Assembly (NCBI GenBank): GCA_030446485.1
Contig: JAUJNF010000003.1
Span: forward strand, 163,570 to 227,569
Origin: Thermoleophilaceae bacterium
GTDB lineage: Bacteria > Actinomycetota > Thermoleophilia > Solirubrobacterales > Thermoleophilaceae
Direction of reading: 5' to 3'
DNA: 64,000 nucleotides
Shown here in pieces: positions 63,583 through 64,000 of this stretch (the stretch's first letter is position 1; each line of letters begins with the position of its first letter). The notes beneath the pieces were generated by a model. The model had not been told where the DNA came from, did not search any database, and saw nothing but the letters and a program-made list of their open reading frames with translations. A program made the translations under genes and the position numbers.

Positions 63583-63987
63583 GTGTTCGGGCGCATCGAT
63601 CACATAGGCGTGGCCGTCGAGGACATCGATGCCGCCATGGAGCTCTACCGCGATGGCCTGGGCATGCGCGAGCAACATCGGGAGACGGTCGAGGGCTTTG
63701 GCGTCGAGGCCGTGCTGCTGGAGGTCGGCGACGGACACGTCGAGCTGCTGCGCCCCCTGAGCGCGGAGTCCGCGGTCGGGCGGTTCCTGGAGAGGAACGG
63801 CCCCGGGATCCACCACGTGGCCTACCAGACCGACGACATCGACTCGGCCCTCGGCGAGGTCCGCGCCGCCGGCCTGCGGCTGATCGACGAGGAGCCGCGC
63901 ACGGGCATCCGCCAGAGCCGCGTTGCCTTCCTCCACCCGAAGGCCACCGGCGGAGTGCTCACCGAGCTCGTGGAGGCGGCGCACTGA
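63583..63987 (+). CDS. mce: Methylmalonyl-CoA epimerase
   Basis: A 134-residue VOC-fold enzyme: RIDHIGVAVEDIDAAMELY, GVEAVLLEVGDGHVELLRPL, IHHVAYQTDDIDSAL and the C-terminal VLTELVE supply the metal ligands (H, Q/E, H, E). It racemises methylmalonyl-CoA in propionate metabolism. GTG 63583 follows a TAGACT box. Confidence 0.92.
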   Translation: MFGRIDHIGVAVEDIDAAMELYRDGLGMREQHRETVEGFGVEAVLLEVGDGHVELLRPLSAESAVGRFLERNGPGIHHVAYQTDDIDSALGEVRAAGLRLIDEEPRTGIRQSRVAFLHPKATGGVLTELVEAAH

Positions 63988-64000
63988 TGGCCGGCAGCAC
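63987..64000 (+). CDS. Start of next gene (partial)
   Basis: An ATG at 63987 overlaps the mce stop by one base (TGATG) and the frame is open to the window end (MAGS). Too short to identify; coupling suggests the same operon as mce. Confidence 0.4.

Overview
The window is high-GC, gene-dense DNA from a member of the Actinomycetota, most likely Thermoleophilia/Solirubrobacterales. The reasons are the extreme G+C at third positions, the rpsF-ssb-rpsR-rplI-dnaB cluster, TreT plus OtsA, STAS/RsbW-type regulators, heavy use of GTG/TTG starts and a Bacillus-type menaquinol:cytochrome c reductase. The lineage is inferred from gene content only. No rRNA, CRISPR array, insertion sequence or prophage was seen. 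The content is mostly chromosomal housekeeping genes in short operons with 1-4 nt stop/start overlaps.

Layout. 0-5.5 kb: end of hemL, a small unknown gene, qcrABC, menG and a polyprenyl diphosphate synthase (quinone and respiratory chain). 5.5-12 kb: zinc-ribbon protein, tatA-tatC, a membrane/TPR-like protein, a STAS protein, tRNA-Lys, a class IV aminotransferase, a nucleotide-sugar dehydrogenase and an RDD protein. 12-18 kb, minus strand: purA, a DnaC/DnaI-type loader, dnaB, rplI, rpsR, ssb, a DksA/TraR zinc-finger protein and rpsF. 18-24.7 kb, minus: otsA, treT, an RsbW-like ATPase, htrA and a two-component pair. 24.8-40 kb: a degenerate M28 membrane protein, thiL, a UPF0104 protein, PBP1A, MscS, HAD, CPBP protease, L,D-transpeptidase, pyrE, tRNA-Arg, an AEC transporter, galT, GNAT and a TlpA-like lipoprotein. 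40-43 kb: a frameshifted SF2 helicase. 42.6-53 kb, minus: birA, SAM hydrolase, cobA-hemD, hemC, hemA, ccmD, ccmC, ccmB, ccmA, moaB, then moaC and a Met8-like protein. This is a tetrapyrrole, cytochrome c maturation and molybdopterin block that would feed the qcr complex. 53-64 kb: MpaB-like protein, ferritin with a tiny Cys/Lys-rich protein, an inactive-looking ALDH, rarA, a frameshifted pyrD, M20 peptidase, DUF1385, nicotinate phosphoribosyltransferase, a short FtsH and methylmalonyl-CoA epimerase.

Most unusual content. (1) A ~105-nt structured element is present three times, at about 2783-2893, 16077-16181 and 16574-16682. Its stems change sequence but keep pairing, while its internal loops are conserved. 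One copy lies between qcrB and qcrC and can pair with the qcrC Shine-Dalgarno; the other two bracket rpsR in the opposite orientation to that operon. I cannot match it to a known RNA family. (2) A palindromic heptamer repeat (GTGGACG/CGTCCAC) occurs at three loci, once inside galT. (3) TAnnnT hexamers sit 6-11 nt before many start codons, which suggests widespread leaderless transcripts. (4) Stop/start NTGA junctions use all four bases, including two apparent CTG starts. (5) Three genes carry single-base frameshifts that look like sequence errors.
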